In this document: positions 25,180-34,216 of the stretch, piece after piece
Layout of the letters: each line of letters begins with the position of its first letter
Position numbering within the stretch: the first letter of the stretch is position 1
Assembly: GCA_026552955.1 (NCBI GenBank)
Contig: JAPMTS010000013.1
Span: 2,465-43,990, forward strand
Source of the DNA: Candidatus Methanoperedens sp.
Lineage (GTDB): Archaea > Halobacteriota > Methanosarcinia > Methanosarcinales > Methanoperedenaceae
Length of the DNA: 41,526 nucleotides
Reading direction: 5' to 3'
The notes under the pieces: generated by a model
Seen by the model: only the letters and a program-made list of their open reading frames with translations
Databases searched by the model: none
What the model was told of the DNA's origin: nothing
Position numbers and translations under genes: made by a program

Positions 25180-26334
25180 ATGAAGGGAATGACTGAAATG
25201 CAGAACAATAACCATAATTACTGGGAGGGAAAAACCATCTCACCAATCGCTCTTGATGATAAAATGACCATAACGCAGCTTGTTGATGACGTATTCGACG
25301 GTATGGGATATAATGCAAAACGATTGGCGCAAGCGTGTCATCTCTTCAAATCCATGCTGGATGAGAATTCAACTGTTTGCCTGACGCTGGCAGGCGCAAT
25401 GACCCCCGTGGGTCTGGGCGGCGGGATAATTAAAATGATAAAGAAGGGATTTGTGGATTGGATAGTTACAACAGGCGCAAATACTTATCATGACCTGCAT
25501 TTTGCGTATCAACTTCCTGTACACCAGGGAGATTACAATGCCAACGATAATGATCTGGCTGAAAATGATGTTGTGCGCATATACGATGTTTATATTGATA
25601 TGCAAAGAACTCTCATTGCCCAGGATAAGATCATACAGACGTTAACAAGGAAAGCCAATGAAAAAAACATGTTCCCTGAAAAATTCTCGACCGCTTATTA
25701 TTATAAGATTCTTGGTGAAGGGGTTCTTGAGACTGCAACGTATCCTGATAAATCTTTTATTGCATCCGCTTCAAAATACAAAGTTCCCGTTTTTGTACCA
25801 AGTTTTGCGGATTCATCGGTTGGCATGGGAACAAGTTACTTACCTATCCTTGCGAATGGAAAATCAGGCTCATCTGAACTTGATCCCCGAAATTTCGTAG
25901 ATCCTAGCCCCACAATGGATGTCCTTGAAAGCGCTGCCATAGTTCATGACAGCATGGTACATGATATCCCGCGCGGAGTCCTTGAAGTTGGAGGTGGCGT
26001 GCCAAAGAATTTCCTCCAGCAGACCGGTCCCATGATCTCCCAGATCATAGGGATGGAATGCCCTGGTGAAAATTTTGTGATCCAGGTAACAGTTGACCGC
26101 CCTGACACAGGCGGACTTTCAGGAGCGACAATAAACGAAGGAAAATCATGGGGCAAAATTCCAAAAGCAGGTGAAGGAAACATAGTTCCATATCTTGATG
26201 CCACGGTAGGCATTCCCATAATCTTTGCATATGCTCTTGAAAACTGCAAACCCAGGAAACCCAGGAAGCTGGGCGAAAGATTGCCCTGGATAACGGGGGA
26301 ATTGATAAAAGCTGCAAGGCTGAATGTGGAATGA
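25180..26334 (+). CDS. dys2: Deoxyhypusine synthase paralogue 2
   Basis: A DHS-family enzyme of about 384 residues. Visible family blocks: VCLTLAGAMTPVGLGG, VTTGANTYHD, EVGGGVPKNFLQQ, DTGGLSGATINEGKSWGKI with the catalytic lysine, and YLDATVGIPIIFAY. It differs from the second DHS in the window (37691-38617) by insertions between residues 100 and 230. Methanosarcinales commonly carry two such genes. One is expected to make deoxyhypusine on aIF5A; the other may use a different acceptor amine. The TATA box predicts a start near 25165, so ATG 25180 or 25189 is preferred over the TTG at 25156. Confidence 0.85.
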   Translation: MKGMTEMQNNNHNYWEGKTISPIALDDKMTITQLVDDVFDGMGYNAKRLAQACHLFKSMLDENSTVCLTLAGAMTPVGLGGGIIKMIKKGFVDWIVTTGANTYHDLHFAYQLPVHQGDYNANDNDLAENDVVRIYDVYIDMQRTLIAQDKIIQTLTRKANEKNMFPEKFSTAYYYKILGEGVLETATYPDKSFIASASKYKVPVFVPSFADSSVGMGTSYLPILANGKSGSSELDPRNFVDPSPTMDVLESAAIVHDSMVHDIPRGVLEVGGGVPKNFLQQTGPMISQIIGMECPGENFVIQVTVDRPDTGGLSGATINEGKSWGKIPKAGEGNIVPYLDATVGIPIIFAYALENCKPRKPRKLGERLPWITGELIKAARLNVE

Positions 26335-26427
26335 GCATAATTCACATGAATTTCACACGTTAATTTATATACAGGAAAATTTACCATAATATTCAAAATA
26401 TTGCTCAAAATATGAGAGGGTAAAGAA

Positions 26428-26592
26428 ATGAAACACACTATTGGAGACATAGTAAGATTCAAACTTGAATCCGGTGAAGTACAGGAAGGAAATATTCAAT
26501 TTATTGAAGAGAACAGGTCTGAAGAAACATTTTATATTAATAGTTTCAACAATTGGGCTTACAAAGTTCCAGGACGAAAAATCATTTCATAA
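26428..26592 (+). CDS. Small 54-residue hypothetical protein
   Basis: ATG 26428, four bases after GAGAGGGTA, opens a clean 54-codon frame. The product starts MKHTIGDIVRFKLESGEVQEG and ends in NWAYKVPGRKIIS. The beta-rich pattern with alternating charges suggests a small SH3- or KOW-like barrel. No family is recognised. A nine-T tract follows its stop, so it looks like a self-contained transcription unit. Confidence 0.55.
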   Translation: MKHTIGDIVRFKLESGEVQEGNIQFIEENRSEETFYINSFNNWAYKVPGRKIIS

Positions 26593-26601
26593 TTTTTTTT
26601 T
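26593..26601 (+). terminator. T-tract terminator
   Basis: Nine consecutive T residues start one base after the stop of the 54-residue gene. Oligo-T tracts in the non-template strand terminate archaeal RNA polymerase without needing a hairpin. Confidence 0.5.
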
Positions 26602-26622
26602 CTTCAAATATTTTCATCTGCA

Positions 26623-27408
26623 TTATCCGATTTGAAAACTCCTCATTGAAATCGAACCATATTGGAAACCTTCATATGTAAATTTTAATGGGTCATTTTC
26701 TTCCTGTAAAGCCAATACATATATCATGGGCAAATAATGGTCAAGTATGGGAACAGCTAGTGCAGCCCCACTCATTTTTTGGTAATCTATGAGAGCGCCA
26801 TGATCCTTATTCAATAGATTTATTTTCACCATATTATCGAATTGTTCAGCCCAATCATATGTTGGAGATTCAATAGTCCTGAAATCAATAATTCCAAGAT
26901 TATGGACAATATTCCCACTGCCTATGATAAGAACTCCTTTTTCTCTCAGGATCGAAAGTTCCGATGCAATATTGTAATGATATTGTATCGGTTTTGGATG
27001 CCATTCATTAAAAGTATAATCGAGACTCATTTCAAAAACCGGAATATCTGCTCCGGGATACATATGCTTTAAAATTGCCCATGAAGCATGGTCTAATCCC
27101 CAATCATCATTACATTTGACCTGCGTCTTTTGTACTGATCTTATCAAGAACCTGGCGTCTTCAGGTGAGCCCTGGCAGGGATATTCCATCTCGAATAATT
27201 CATCGGGAAATCCAAAAAAATCGTGGATTGTTTTTGGTTTTTGCGTACAAGCAACGTATGTCCCCTGTGTCAACCAGTGTGCTGAAATTACCAGTATCGC
27301 TCTGGGTCCTGGTAATTTTTTTCCCAGTTCTGAAAGGCTCTGTGTAAATTGGTTTTTTAAGATCAGGTTCATAGGTGAGCCATGGCCAACGAACAATACG
27401 GGCATTTT
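26623..27408 (-). CDS. LigB-type (YgiD-like) extradiol dioxygenase family protein
   Basis: About 261 residues in the class III extradiol / 4,5-DOPA dioxygenase family. Metal-binding histidines are visible in LFVGHGSPMN, VISAHW, GLDHASW and GSGNIVHNLG. The family is best known for aromatic ring cleavage, but the substrate here cannot be told. The frame is open to 27465 (TTG or GTG starts), but the family starts at MPVLFVGHG (ATG 27408); an alternative is the GTG at about 27435. No neighbours suggest a pathway. Confidence 0.8.
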   Translation of the reverse strand, partial: KMPVLFVGHGSPMNLILKNQFTQSLSELGKKLPGPRAILVISAHWLTQGTYVACTQKPKTIHDFFGFPDELFEMEYPCQGSPEDARFLIRSVQKTQVKCNDDWGLDHASWAILKHMYPGADIPVFEMSLDYTFNEWHPKPIQYHYNIASELSILREKGVLIIGSGNIVHNLGIIDFRTIESPTYDWAEQFDNMVKINLLNKDHGALIDYQKMSGAALAVPILDHYLPMIYVLALQEENDPLKFTYEGFQYGSISMRSFQIG

Positions 27409-27465
27409 CTTATGGTTGATTTCTTCTATCCTGGTCACCCCCCTGAAAAGTGAAATACAAACCAA

Positions 27466-27838
27466 AATTCATCATATAATAGTATTTAGTCTGCTTTTTA
27501 AGATTTAATTAGTTTGTGGTCTATTGCACAATATCTTCAAATCTAACTTTTCCTAATTCTTCTTGAAGCACAAAAATGTATTTAGGAATTTCATTAAACA
27601 TCCTGAAAAGTCAGGCATGGAGAGTGTCAAAAAATCATCATCATGATGTTATTAATTCAGAGAGTAAGATTTATTAATAAGTTTTTGCATAATAGAAACC
27701 AGTGAAGTATTTGTTTCGAGAAATATTTTTCTTAAAGAAAATGCCCATTGAATTTTGTTTGATTTATTGTTAATGCTATTTATAAAAATATACTAAACCA
27801 GTCATGATAATTTGTTATAAAAAATCGGAGGATGAATC
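27466..27838. other. Gene-poor interval
   Basis: A 373-bp AT-rich stretch without a convincing long gene. It holds a small minus-strand frame at 27521-27601 (26 codons, MFNEIPKYIFVLQEELGKV...) that reads like real protein and may be a remnant, a short hairpin CCTGA-AAAG-TCAGG at 27602-27615, and TATA-like sequences before the cysteine mini-gene (ATTTATAAAAATATA near 27778-27793). Confidence 0.4.
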
Positions 27839-27985
27839 TTGAAGTATTGTGTTGATTGCAGATACTTCTCAACAAAAGTAAAAGGAAGCAACAGGGAACA
27901 GTATGACGGTTCCTGCATCAGGATGAAAAAAAATGTATATGAAACAAATCTTGGATGCAAAGAATTCAATGAAGAACGCATTTAG
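27839..27985 (+). CDS. Four-cysteine mini-protein coupled to an ion transporter
   Basis: TTG 27839, six bases after GGAGG, opens a 48-codon frame. The product has a CVDC knuckle at residues 4-7 and two later single cysteines (GSCIRM and LGCKEF), the spacing of a small zinc or Fe-S binding module. It ends seven bases before the transporter start, so they are surely co-transcribed and probably co-translated. It may sense or donate a metal or thiol-reactive ion. It has no membrane segment. Function unknown. Confidence 0.6.
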   Translation: MKYCVDCRYFSTKVKGSNREQYDGSCIRMKKNVYETNLGCKEFNEERI

Positions 27986-27991
27986 GCACAA

Positions 27992-29281
27992 TTGAATACG
28001 CTTCTGGCGATTGGTGTTTTTTTATTTACTTATGCACTGATAATCATAAAACCGAAAAAGATCAATGAGGCCCATGCTGCCTTAATTGGAGCTATACTTT
28101 CCATAATTTTCGTGCTCAATCCACATCATGTGATCGAGGCTCTTGGTTTCTCGACACTGGAAATGCCAGTGCCGCTTGTGACTACATGGAATGTGGTCAT
28201 AATTCTTATTTCCCTGATGATAATCTCAAGTCTCCTTGATGATTATGGTTTCTTTGAGTACTGTGCGAAAAAGGCGATATATGCTTCAAAGAACAGCGGG
28301 CACAGGCTTTTCTTATATACATTTCTTGTGGTTTCCTTTATAGCGCTTTTTGCAGGAAATGACGTTGTTATCCTTACTGCAACTCCAATTATTCTGATCT
28401 TCTGCAAGAATGCCAAGATCAATCCCAAACCCTATATGTATGCTTCATTTTTTGCGGCAAATACTTTTTCAATGCCTCTATATATCGGAAATCTTACGAA
28501 CATCCTTATAGGGGATAGTTTCGGCCTTGATTATTTCGTATTTACAAAATATATGTTTCTTCCCACTATTGCAGCTGCTTCTGTAAATTATCAATTATTG
28601 AAATATATATTCAGGAAACAAATACCGGACAATTTTAATTATAAAGATAATATTGAAGTAGTAATAAAAAATAAATCCCTGGTAGCTCTTGGACTTTCTG
28701 TCCTCCTTGGCGTTATTATTCTGGGAGGTATAGCGAATTATTATAAAGTCCCGATATCCATTATCGCTTCAGGTGGTGCCCTGGTTCTATTGGTATCCGA
28801 AAGAAGGATCGCACACAGGCTGAACAGCATATCATGGAATGTTGTGATCTTTGTTACCGGGCTTTTTATCGTAGTAAAGAGCCTTGATGTTAGTGGAATA
28901 AATAACAGGATTGGTGAAATATTATTTTTAGGAATGAGCGGAAATATTTTCGTAGATACCTATTCCGTGGCTCTCTTATCTGCCTTCATGTGCAATCTAA
29001 TAAATAATATTCCCATGACAGCTATGATGCTGTCAATAATCCAGCAGGCTGGTCTGTCCCCGGATTTTAATACAGCAATGGGATACTCGCTTGTTATCGG
29101 TTCAAACCTGGGCGCCAATTTTACGACATTCGGGGCTCTTGCCGGGATACTCTGGCTTGAGAGCGCACGAAGATACGGATGGCATAGTACAATAACGGAT
29201 CTTTTGAAAATCGGTCTCTTCGTCACTCCCTTAGCTATCCTTGGAGCCAGTATGATACTTGCGATCGAACTGTCGATTTAA
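27992..29281 (+). CDS. ArsB/NhaD-like ion transporter
   Basis: A 429-residue integral membrane protein with about 11-12 helices, in the ion-transporter superfamily that includes ArsB, NhaD and SLC13 carriers. Two half-repeats are visible: GNDVVILTATPIILIFC with PLYIGNLTNILIG in the first, and LINNIPMTAMMLSIIQQ with VIGSNLGANFTTFGALAGILWL in the second; such N-P and GN/SN motifs are typical. Arsenite, Na+/H+ or dicarboxylate transport are all possible. It starts with TTG, coupled to the mini-protein upstream. No arsR, arsA or arsC is beside it. Confidence 0.8.
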   Translation: MNTLLAIGVFLFTYALIIIKPKKINEAHAALIGAILSIIFVLNPHHVIEALGFSTLEMPVPLVTTWNVVIILISLMIISSLLDDYGFFEYCAKKAIYASKNSGHRLFLYTFLVVSFIALFAGNDVVILTATPIILIFCKNAKINPKPYMYASFFAANTFSMPLYIGNLTNILIGDSFGLDYFVFTKYMFLPTIAAASVNYQLLKYIFRKQIPDNFNYKDNIEVVIKNKSLVALGLSVLLGVIILGGIANYYKVPISIIASGGALVLLVSERRIAHRLNSISWNVVIFVTGLFIVVKSLDVSGINNRIGEILFLGMSGNIFVDTYSVALLSAFMCNLINNIPMTAMMLSIIQQAGLSPDFNTAMGYSLVIGSNLGANFTTFGALAGILWLESARRYGWHSTITDLLKIGLFVTPLAILGASMILAIELSI

Positions 29282-29388
29282 GGTTATTTATACAGGCGTA
29301 TCATGACACTATAGAAAGGACATATATCCGATTAACAGTAGATATATATCTCTCTAAGTAGTACTCGAACTCCAATCCAGGTGATATT

Positions 29389-29568
29389 ATGAATCTTATA
29401 GTCAAAGGAACTTTCAAAGCAGGACAAAAATGGGAACCATTTACAAAAAAGTTAACAACATTGAATAAGAAGCTTGCGTTAGAGAAGACATTTTCCCTTA
29501 TTGGAAGCGAGCACAGGTTAAGACGCAGTCTGATCAAGATCAATTCCGTGGACGAGGCCAAAGAATGA
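29389..29568 (+). CDS. rpl18a: 50S ribosomal protein L18a (LX/eL20 family)
   Basis: A 59-residue ribosomal protein beginning MNLIVKGTFKAGQKWEPF and containing FSLIGSEHRLRRSLIKI. This is the archaeal LX/L18Ae protein of the large subunit. GGTGAT lies before the ATG. Its stop overlaps the start of pfdA (ATGA), the standard archaeal arrangement with prefoldin and ftsY. Confidence 0.9.
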   Translation: MNLIVKGTFKAGQKWEPFTKKLTTLNKKLALEKTFSLIGSEHRLRRSLIKINSVDEAKE

Positions 29569-30005
29569 GTGGTGTATTGAACCAGCAGCAACTAGCAGAA
29601 TTATCAGAAAAGCACCAGGTTTATCAATATCAGGCGGAATCTATTGCCCAGCAGATAAATATGGTGAAACTCACCATCAAGGATGTGGAAACCGCATTGG
29701 CCACAATTACGGCTTTAAAAGACGAACCTGCAGGGATAGAAACACTTGTACCCATAGGTTTTGGTTCATTCGTCAAGGCGAACCTTGTGAATACTGATAC
29801 TGTTGTTGTTGGAATAGGGGCGGGAGTGAGCATTGAGAAGAAAATAGAGGATGCAAAGTCTTTCCTTGAAAAAAGAAAAGATGAACTTACAAAATATTAT
29901 GAGCAATTGAACAGCACAATTACAAAGATTGCCCAGGAACTTCAAAATATTGAAAAAACAGTTCAAAAACACCAGCAATCCCAGCAGCCCATGAGAGCTG
30001 AATAA
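29565..30005 (+). CDS. pfdA: Prefoldin alpha subunit
   Basis: A 146-residue protein with two long coiled-coil helices (about 8-50 and 98-138) flanking a beta-hairpin core (ETLVPIGFGSFVKANL and TVVVGIGAGVSIEK). Six such chains (two alpha, four beta) form the jellyfish-shaped chaperone that hands unfolded proteins to the thermosome. It lies between rpl18a and ftsY. Confidence 0.93.
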   Translation: MSGVLNQQQLAELSEKHQVYQYQAESIAQQINMVKLTIKDVETALATITALKDEPAGIETLVPIGFGSFVKANLVNTDTVVVGIGAGVSIEKKIEDAKSFLEKRKDELTKYYEQLNSTITKIAQELQNIEKTVQKHQQSQQPMRAE

Positions 30006-30011
30006 TTTCAC

Positions 30012-31106
30012 ATGTTTGAAAAACTCAAAGAGAAACTTGGTGGTTTTAAGAAATCCCTTGGCCAGGTTTTGGAAACAAAAGAAAAAGAAGCCATAATCAC
30101 AGAATCTACAAAAGTTAAAACCTCCGGGATTGAACAGGACGATAAAACCGAGATCAAGACCGGGATTACAAGTGTTGGGGATATCCAAAAAACTGCACCT
30201 TCGCCGAAATCTCCTGAAAAATTCGGCATATTGGATAAGTTAAAAGCTGCGGTCTTTGAACAGGAATTCATAATAGAAGACAACAGCGTTAAAGATATTC
30301 TGTGGGAGCTTGAAATGGCGCTTCTTGAGAGTGATGTGGCACTTCCTGTTGCTGAGAAAATAGTTGAATCGATAAAACTTGAGCTTGTTGGAACCAGGAG
30401 AAAAATTGGTTCTGATACGGGTAAGATTGTTGAAGAAGCCCTGAAGAAAGCCATCCTGAAAGTAATTTCCGTGGATTCTTTCGATTTTGATGAGTTCATC
30501 AAGAAGGCAAATAAACCTGTTAGCATTGTTTTTGTGGGAGTGAACGGGACAGGCAAGACTACAACTGTCGCAAAAATGGCAGAACGATTCAAATCCCAGA
30601 ATTATTCGGTCGTTATCGCGGCAGGCGATACATTTCGCGCAGGTGCTATCGAACAGATAGACAGGCATGCGGAAGCTCTCGGGATTAAAATAATCAAGCA
30701 TCAGGAAGGCTCGGATCCTGCGGCAATAATATATGATGCAATACAATTTGCAAAAGCAAAACATAAGGACATCGTACTTGCAGATACGGCCGGAAGAATG
30801 CATACGAACATAAACCTTATGGACCAGTTAAGAAAAGTATGCAGGGTTAACAATCCTGACCTTATTATTTTCGTTGATGAGGCTATAGCCGGTAATGACG
30901 CTGTTGAGCGCGCAAAACTGTTCAACAACGCTGTGCCATTTAATGGAAGCATACTGACAAAAGCGGACGCAGATTCAAAAGGCGGTGCTGCAATATCAAT
31001 AACTTACACAACCGGGAAACCAATACTATTCCTCGGAGTGGGGCAGACTTATAAGGATCTTATCAAATTCGAGCCGCAGTGGTTGATATCACGGTTATTT
31101 GAATGA
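30012..31106 (+). CDS. ftsY: Signal recognition particle receptor FtsY
   Basis: A 364-residue SRP GTPase. A charged N-terminal region (about 1-75) is followed by the N domain and the G domain with GVNGTGKTTTVAKMA (P-loop), the DTFRAGAIEQ insertion motif, DTAGRMHTN and TKADADSKGGAAIS. It docks ribosome-SRP complexes at the membrane. Six bases separate it from pfdA; a short T tract (31107-31112) follows its stop. Convergent with tgtA. Confidence 0.95.
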   Translation: MFEKLKEKLGGFKKSLGQVLETKEKEAIITESTKVKTSGIEQDDKTEIKTGITSVGDIQKTAPSPKSPEKFGILDKLKAAVFEQEFIIEDNSVKDILWELEMALLESDVALPVAEKIVESIKLELVGTRRKIGSDTGKIVEEALKKAILKVISVDSFDFDEFIKKANKPVSIVFVGVNGTGKTTTVAKMAERFKSQNYSVVIAAGDTFRAGAIEQIDRHAEALGIKIIKHQEGSDPAAIIYDAIQFAKAKHKDIVLADTAGRMHTNINLMDQLRKVCRVNNPDLIIFVDEAIAGNDAVERAKLFNNAVPFNGSILTKADADSKGGAAISITYTTGKPILFLGVGQTYKDLIKFEPQWLISRLFE

Positions 31107-31115
31107 TTTTTTATA

Positions 31116-32564
31116 CTAATATTTAGATGAAAGCTTTAGTACTTCCATCATTAGCGGATGCCATGAAAAATCATTCAGCGCTATAATAAATTCACAACCG
31201 GCATTTAATTTCATCAATTCAATTAAATTAGCAAGAGCCACGGTCAATGACTCATGATCCGGCTCATCCGTAACCTCAGCATTAAAAGGAAAAGTCTCTT
31301 TGAGTTCCAATGGATATGGGCCAAAAGGCGGTTTAAAATCAAAGACCTGGTCAAATTCATCCTCATTTTCAAGCCGTTGAGTCCTTATAAGAACCTTTCC
31401 GGTTATTTTCAAATTCTTAAGCTTGTTCCTGTGCCTCAAGACCTCAGGCCGCATTGATGATTCAGGACCGCTGTAAAAGAAGGTTGACCTTGATAAAGGC
31501 TGGATCGTTTCGATCCATCCTGAATGGTGTGATAACGCATGCTTCAGTCCTGATAGCAGTTGAGGATGCGCCCTGCAGCGATGTTCCACAAGTTCCCACA
31601 GGCTTCCCTCATGTATCGCCTGTTTCACAACACGTATCTCCTCAAAAGTCACATAGAGATTATGGCGCGCCAGCAATTCTTCACGCTTTTCGCTTTCAAA
31701 CAATTCCCTGGCATTTAGTGAACTGCATATCGGGCATGAACAGGGCAAGTACTGGAGTTGATCCAGGTGATATGTGCCTCGTGCTGTCATATATCTTCCA
31801 TCCTTGGCATACAGGGCATAAGATGCGGAATCAAAGAGGTCGCAGCCCAGGGCCACGGCAAGAGAAAACATCATAGGATGACCTGCCCCGAAAAGATGCA
31901 CAGGTGAAGCCAGTGATAGTCCTTTTTTTGAGGCTACTATAACATCCACCAGTTCTGAAAAACGGTATGATTCCATAAGAGGGACCACAGCACCAAGGGG
32001 ATAAACATCAAAATCCAGCTGGCTAAGCTCACGCGCACAGCTCTGTCTGAGGTCAATAAAAGTCGAACCCTGGACGGGTGCGGCAAGAAGCATATTTTTT
32101 CTTAATCCCAGCGCCTCTTTTTCCCGGATTATTGTCTGTTCAAGTTCAGACTCGGCGCGAATTCGTGAAACATCAGGAGGTGTGGGAATATCAAGAGGCA
32201 CACCGATGTCTGAGCCGATATTTTGCTGGAATTCAACGATCTCTTTATTATTCACTTCCACTTCCCCGTAGATGGATAGCTGGTAAGATCCCGAATCTGT
32301 CATTATGGGGCCGTCGAATCCGATAAGCGAATGAAGTCCTTCCTTGAGGGCGCGTTCTCTTAGTTCAGGCCTGCGGTAAATAATATATGAGTTTGTAATT
32401 ATCATCTCCGCGCCGAATTTTCGAAGTTCCGAGGGCTTGAGGGTCTGGATGTTGGGATTAACAACAGGCATGATGGTTGGCGTTTCGATTATCCCGTGAG
32501 GTGTTTCAAGACGACCGATACGACCGGCGCAGTCCTTATGGAGAATTTCAAAGATAGGAGGCAT
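31116..32564 (-). CDS. tgtA: tRNA-guanine(15) transglycosylase (archaeosine)
   Basis: A 482-residue archaeal TGT that exchanges G15 of tRNA for preQ0 on the way to archaeosine. Visible: MTDSGSYQL with a catalytic aspartate, the PVQGSTFIDLR block, LFGAGHPMMFSLAVALGCDLFDSASY with the second aspartate, and the zinc motif CSCPICSSLNARELF. It has the added C-terminal part beyond the catalytic barrel but lacks an obvious PUA domain, the layout of the shorter archaeal enzymes. Divergent from hss. Confidence 0.92.
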   Translation of the reverse strand: MPPIFEILHKDCAGRIGRLETPHGIIETPTIMPVVNPNIQTLKPSELRKFGAEMIITNSYIIYRRPELRERALKEGLHSLIGFDGPIMTDSGSYQLSIYGEVEVNNKEIVEFQQNIGSDIGVPLDIPTPPDVSRIRAESELEQTIIREKEALGLRKNMLLAAPVQGSTFIDLRQSCARELSQLDFDVYPLGAVVPLMESYRFSELVDVIVASKKGLSLASPVHLFGAGHPMMFSLAVALGCDLFDSASYALYAKDGRYMTARGTYHLDQLQYLPCSCPICSSLNARELFESEKREELLARHNLYVTFEEIRVVKQAIHEGSLWELVEHRCRAHPQLLSGLKHALSHHSGWIETIQPLSRSTFFYSGPESSMRPEVLRHRNKLKNLKITGKVLIRTQRLENEDEFDQVFDFKPPFGPYPLELKETFPFNAEVTDEPDHESLTVALANLIELMKLNAGCEFIIALNDFSWHPLMMEVLKLSSKY

Positions 32565-32741
32565 TATTGCCTAAGATTAGTTTGAGGAGTATATGAGGAT
32601 GAGGTTGGTATAGTGACTTTAAATTAAAATACATCCCGTAACATATTTTATATAAATATGCGAAAGGAGAAAAAAATCTATTTGAATAAGGAAAAATTTA
32701 AAAACTATGAATAATTATAGGATATTTGTTGGATACTAAAA

Positions 32742-34190
32742 ATGAAAAAAAAATTTAATAATAAAATCCTTATTATCGGTTTTGGTTCAGTTTCACAATG
32801 CACCCTGCCCGTTTTAACGGATAAGATCGATGTTGGGCTGGAAAACATTACCATAATTGACTTTGAAGACAAATCAGAAGATTTGAAAAAATATACCGAC
32901 CAGGGATTAAGGTATTTCCGTGAAAAAATTACACCAGAAAATTTAGATCAGGTTTTGTCAAAATATCTGGATAATGGAAGCCTGCTCATTGACCTGGCCT
33001 GGAATATAGGCGCCAATGATATTATTAAATGGTGTCATGATCACAATGTATTGTACGTTAATACTTCAGTTGAACTCTGGGATCCTAATGAGGGAATTTA
33101 CACGAAAAGCCCTTACGAAAAATCGCTTTATTGGCGGCAAATGCAATTGCTTAAACTTTCCCGTGATTGGAAAGATGCGCCGACTGCTGTTATTGACCAC
33201 GGTGCAAATCCCGGCCTCATTTCTCACTTCGTAAAACAAGCCTTGCTGGATATAGCCGAACGCACCTGTGCTGATAAGAAAGTATCTCCGGAAGATGAAG
33301 AAGAAATTGGTATGCTTGCAAAAAACAGGGATTTTGCCCGACTCTCGATGAAATTAGGAATTAAAGTGATCCATTGCAGCGAGCGAGACACTCAAATTGC
33401 CAACAGACCAAAGGAGGTCAACGAATTTGTAGGGACGTGGAGCATTGAAGGACTGAGGGAAGAAGGAACTGCTCCGGCTGAAATAGGTTGGGGGACACAT
33501 GAAAATAAGCTCCCACCCCTGGCCAATAAACCTCCATGCGGACCTGAGAACCAGATTTTCTTGCCACAGATGGGCATTAATACATGGGTAAGATCGTGGA
33601 TACCGGATGAAGAAATTATCGGTATGATGATCCGGCACGGTGAAGCATTCGGTCTTTCGGACAGGTTGACAGTCTGGGAAAATGGCAGGGCGATCTATCG
33701 GCCTACCGTAAATTATGCTTATATGCCATGTCACGATACGCTTTCCTCGCTTTGGGAATTGCGCGGCCGGAATTATGAACTCCAGCCCAGGATCAGGATA
33801 ATGAGAGATGAAATTATATCTGGCGAAGATACTCTGGGGGCGCTCCTGATGGGGCATTTTTATGATTCCTGGTGGACGGGCAGCTCTTTGAGTATTGAGG
33901 AGGCAAGATCTCTTGCTCCCGGCCAAAACGCTACTACTCTCCAGGTAGCGGCAGGTATTATTGCTGCTGTACTCTGGATGCTTGAAAATCCGCGGGAAGG
34001 TATTAAGTTGCCCGATGACCTGCCTCATGATTTTATCCTGGATATCGCTAAGCCATATCTCGGAAAATTTATTTCGACTCCGTCTGACTGGACACCTCTT
34101 AAAAATCGCAAAATCTTTTTTAAAGAACATCCGTCAGCGAAATATAATCCTGATCCATGGCAAATTGAAAATTTTCTTTTCATAGGCTAA
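32742..34190 (+). CDS. hss: Bacterial-type NAD-dependent homospermidine synthase
   Basis: A 482-residue enzyme that joins aminobutyl units of putrescine (or spermidine) into sym-homospermidine. Family blocks: the N-terminal Rossmann start ILIIGFGSVSQCTLPVL, VIDHGANPGLISHFVKQALL, CSERDTQIANRPK, FVGTWSIEGLREEG, EIGWGTHEN, and QMGINTWVRSW. The length equals that of Blastochloris/Legionella-type Hss. The third glycine of the GxGxxG loop appears as serine. The partner decarboxylase starts 26 bp downstream. This family is mainly bacterial, so transfer is likely. A related saccharopine-dehydrogenase-fold enzyme is the chief alternative, judged less likely. Confidence 0.85.
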   Translation: MKKKFNNKILIIGFGSVSQCTLPVLTDKIDVGLENITIIDFEDKSEDLKKYTDQGLRYFREKITPENLDQVLSKYLDNGSLLIDLAWNIGANDIIKWCHDHNVLYVNTSVELWDPNEGIYTKSPYEKSLYWRQMQLLKLSRDWKDAPTAVIDHGANPGLISHFVKQALLDIAERTCADKKVSPEDEEEIGMLAKNRDFARLSMKLGIKVIHCSERDTQIANRPKEVNEFVGTWSIEGLREEGTAPAEIGWGTHENKLPPLANKPPCGPENQIFLPQMGINTWVRSWIPDEEIIGMMIRHGEAFGLSDRLTVWENGRAIYRPTVNYAYMPCHDTLSSLWELRGRNYELQPRIRIMRDEIISGEDTLGALLMGHFYDSWWTGSSLSIEEARSLAPGQNATTLQVAAGIIAAVLWMLENPREGIKLPDDLPHDFILDIAKPYLGKFISTPSDWTPLKNRKIFFKEHPSAKYNPDPWQIENFLFIG

Positions 34191-34216
34191 TAGCAAATAA
34201 TATTTCGGATACCATT

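Noticed and set aside
27640-27651. CATCATGATG palindrome in the gap before the cysteine mini-gene
   Set aside because: A 10-bp palindrome arising from ATC/ATG runs in AT-rich DNA; no promoter or second copy gives it weight.
31454-31876. 140-codon frame opposite tgtA
   Set aside because: Antisense to the conserved zinc-binding region of tgtA; no domain and no start signal.
33354-34130. 258-codon minus-strand open frame inside hss
   Set aside because: Antisense to a strongly matching homospermidine synthase; the translated product has no family pattern.
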